This document shows, in pieces, positions 61,260-64,000 of a stretch of 64,000 nt of DNA. The first letter of the stretch is position 1. Each line of letters starts with the position of its first letter. The notes below the pieces were generated by a model. It was not told where the DNA came from. It worked only from the letters and a program-made list of their open reading frames with translations, and did not search any database. The stretch lies in the NCBI GenBank assembly GCA_003013855.2, contig ML058505.1, positions 3,899,331 to 3,963,330 on the forward strand, read 5' to 3'. Made by a program: the position numbers and the translations under genes. This DNA comes from Liriodendron chinense. Its lineage: Eukaryota > Streptophyta > Magnoliopsida > Magnoliales > Magnoliaceae.

Positions 61260-62339
61260 TACTATAAGTTTGTGTGTGTGGCCACGTGGCACGTATCTTC
61301 ATCAAATCCCTTAAACAGGTGTATGTAACTATAAAGAAGTGAATATTCAAAAAAATAAGCCTAATTCAAAAATAAGGCAGGCTACACGGCTTGAACTTAG
61401 AGGTTTGCATCAATTTTACATTTTTTTTTTTTTCCATTTTGGTGTGGTCCATCAGAGCTCTCTACCGGGATGAGATAATGTATGTGCGGTTAGAAAAGGT
61501 CTTCTCACCTGTTGGACGGAAGAGATCCATATCCAACATGGTCGGCCCCACAGAACTTGGGTGTACCCAAACATCCTTTGCTACGTTCGTCTCTGGATTG
61601 ATCATGCTTCCACGTTCTTAACTTCACCCGTAGCATGCATGAGGAGGATCTGGACCACTCAGCCCATCATCTCCACTATGGTTGCTCACTTGTATCTACT
61701 TGATAGGACAATCCTAACCGTCTAATCAATGAACATGATCTGGACCACTCAGCCCATCATCTCCAGTAATGTGATTTCTTATTCATGGCCCATTCACTAT
61801 TGAAAAAGATGATTGTATGGTCTTGATTTCATTTTGGTTGATTCTTGGGATACACTTTGAACGTGAGGAAGCCCATTAGATACATGGTTTGGATTCCACG
61901 TCCTGGATAACCAGCAACCAAAAACACAATTGAGGATTCCATGCACTACGTGATTTGGATTCCCGCTCACAGGGGCCCACATGTTGAATGATCCTATGAT
62001 CGAAACCGTCCATATCGTGGAATATATACTAATATGGGCCACTATATGAAATACAAAGCTGAACAGACGATTGTTACCATCACTTTCCATAGATTGATTT
62101 ACAACATTGAAGAGGAGATATAAATGGCTGAAATTACATTCTAAAAAATTCAAAGGCTTTGGATCATCGTTGAATAGAGATTTTCGAATGACAGCTCATT
62201 TACTAAGTAACAAAGCATCATACCGTTACAGAACTAACGGGGACGATTGGGGCGCGGATTGAGTACTACCACCACAGGACGTAGCTTGAGACTGGCAGTT
62301 ATGTTAGGAGCCGTCTGGGGGCCGAAATCGGATTGCGTC
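61260..62339. other. Intergenic, no gene seen
   Basis: Contains a poly-T run near 61419-61433 and a direct repeat of 'GATCTGGACCACTCAGCCCA' at about 61648-61667 and 61738-61757. No coding sequence recognised. Confidence 0.5.
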
Positions 62340-62845
62340 CGTGAGTTACTCAGTTGGCTATTATCGTACTGAGTAAACTCAGTTGGCCCACTGTAAATGT
62401 ATGTAGTTTATCTATACCGTCCATCCGCTTTTCCAGATCTTTTAAGGGGTTGAAACCAAAATTGAAGCATATGGAAAACTCCGGTGGACCATACCACAAG
62501 AAACAGTGGCTATAATGATTTCCACCATTGAAACCTTTCTAGGGCCTGCAGTGATGTTTATTTGTCATCCAACCTGTTCACAAGGTTACACAGACATTGA
62601 TGAAGGGAAAAAACAAATATCAACTTGATCCAAAACTTCTGAAGCCTCCAAGAATTTTTCAACGGTACAGGTTCAATTCGCATTGTTTCCTGTGGTGTGG
62701 TCCACTTAAGCTTTTTATATGCTTCATTTGTTGTCTCAAGCCATAAAATTATCTATTAAAATGGATGAACGAAGTGGATGAAATACATAAATCACGGTGG
62801 ACCCCGCAAAGTTTACTCATTGCCCTTACTCAGTACTCAATCCGC
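62340..62845. mobile_element. GGGCCCACC-family fold-back MITE
   Basis: Core from about 62389 ('TGGCCCACTGTAAATGTATG') to about 62812 ('AATCACGGTGGACCCCGC'). Inverted similarity continues outward through 'GAGTAAACTCAGTTGG' on the left and 'AGTTTACTCATTGCCC' on the right. Confidence 0.65.
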
Positions 62846-62849
62846 TTCA

Positions 62850-63270
62850 TGTGGGGCCCGCCGTGATCTATATATATTTTTTATCCCTACCGTCATCAGA
62901 TCATTTTAGGGCCTGGGCTCCAAAACTAGGAAAATCGGAGACTCAAATGGACCACACAACATGAAGCACTGGAGATTTAAAGCTTATTGTTGAAAACTTC
63001 CCAAGGGCCGCTGAAGTTTTGGATTAAACTGGTATTTATGCTTTCCCTTCATCCATGTCTATGCGGCCTTTTGAACCGGTTGGATGGCAAATAAACATCA
63101 CGGTGGGGTCTTAAAAATCTTTCAACGGTGAAAAGTTCAATTCCCACTACTTCATGTGATGTGGTCCACTTAAGCCATCATCTACAACCTTTTTGAGCTA
63201 TGTCCTGAAATGATATGTCAAAATAAAAGGACCACTTGGATAAAATATATAAATCATTGTATCCCCACAA
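62850..63270. mobile_element. GGGCCCACC-family fold-back MITE
   Basis: Starts 'GTGGGGCCCGCCGTGATCTA'. The right side has 'CACTTGGATAAAATATATAA' then 'ATCATTGTATCCCCAC'. It follows the previous copy within about 10 bases, so insertions are end to end. Confidence 0.65.
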
Positions 63271-63389
63271 AGCCCTTTATGTGACCGTTTGTCTCCAGCT
63301 ACGTCACCTAATCCGACCCTGAGGACTGCATCCCAACTCTTAGGGCACAGGATTGGGTGCTACCCCCACCATGACCTAGCTAGGGACAG

Positions 63390-63852
63390 ACGGTCCTGTC
63401 AGGGGCTTCGTAGAACTCACTAAATATATATATTTTATCCAAGTCGTTCATCTATTTTGAAAGATTATATTAAGATATGAGCAAAAAATTAGGTAAATAA
63501 AAGGCACGAGTGGATCATATCACAAGAAACAGTGAGGATTTAATGCCTTCCATTGAAAATTTTTGGGGCTATAGAAGTTTTGGATCAAGCTGATATTTAT
63601 TTTTTCCCTTCATCCCGAACTATGTGACATTATTAATAGTTCAGATGAAAAAAAAAATCATGGTGGGCCCTAGTAAGGTTTCAATGATAAGGGTCATTGT
63701 TAGCACTGCTTCCAATGGTGTGTCCCACTCGAGCTTTCAATCTACCTCCTTTTTTGGCTCATGTCATAACATGATCTTTCAAAATGGATGGTTGGCTTGG
63801 ATAAAACAAACATATTACGATGGGGCCCATAGAGCCCCTAATAGGATCGCTG
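63390..63852. mobile_element. GGGCCCACC-family fold-back MITE
   Basis: Left 'CGGTCCTGTCAGGGGCTTCG', right 'CATAGAGCCCCTAATAGGAT', diverged inverted ends. The interior has 'GATGGTTGGCTTGGATAAAA' and 'TTCAATGATAAGGG'. The remaining bases to 64000 show no gene. Confidence 0.6.
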
Positions 63853-64000
63853 GTCTCTAGCTATGTCTTGGTGGGGGTAGACCCAATCCCCACCCATCCC
63901 ATTATTTCATGTGTGTGGTGCGGTCTATTGGCAACTCACGCAGGGCCCCGAGTCGCAATGAAGGCAAAAATAACTCATCTAGAGTGCATCCCTCCATAAA

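Overview
This is plant nuclear DNA: spliced genes with GT/AG introns, organelle-targeting and plant-specific protein families, and dense nested transposons. A very abundant fold-back repeat with GGGCCCACC-type ends and 'CCGTCCATCC' cores, together with the gene content, suggests an angiosperm, possibly a magnoliid. The species assignment is a guess.

I can support three host genes. (1) An intronless Pol IV/V-type RNA polymerase subunit 7 (NRPD7/NRPE7 class), minus strand, 3402-3932. (2) A nine-exon CRM-domain organelle intron-splicing factor of the CFM3 class, plus strand, 16534-28534. All eight introns fit GT/AG and phase exactly, but the sequence has a one-base insertion in exon 2 and a possible early stop followed by 52 open in-frame codons. 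(3) A seven-exon AAAP-family amino-acid permease (proline/GABA-transporter-like), minus strand, 29370-37843, complete at 454 residues, with a 4.46-kb first intron and a TATA box.

The accessory part is about 40.6-55.07 kb. A decayed Mutator-like (MULE) transposase gene (plus strand, about 40.9-49.9 kb) is followed by a convergent, decayed Ulp1/DUF1985 peptidase gene (minus strand, 50.94-53.83 kb). This resembles the Kaonashi (KI) type of MULE. The transposase is split by two LTR-like insertions, 42857-45093 (target repeat ATAGG/ATAGA) and 45196-49035 (target repeat CTAAA). Removing each insertion with one target copy brings the transposase reading frame back together. The first insertion carries two arrays of hairpin-forming minisatellite units. 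Arrays of a degenerate GGACCGCGGATATTCA motif lie at 40.78-40.89, 50.04-50.40 and 53.94-55.07 kb, and the last ends in an A-B-A-B-A higher-order repeat.

The rest is intergenic or intronic DNA dominated by small DNA transposons: hAT-like elements with 8-bp target duplications (5617-6569, 24015-24524), a MULE-like fold-back element with a 9-bp target duplication (59732-61250), at least a dozen copies of the GGGCCCACC fold-back family (dense from 55 to 64 kb), remnants of a Tat/Ogre-like gypsy element (about 4.9-8.2 kb), and a LINE zinc-knuckle fragment inside a MITE in CFM3 intron 1. I found no tRNA, rRNA or CRISPR. Functionally, the one RNA-directed DNA methylation component sits beside the kind of repeats that pathway silences; I draw no regulatory conclusion from this.
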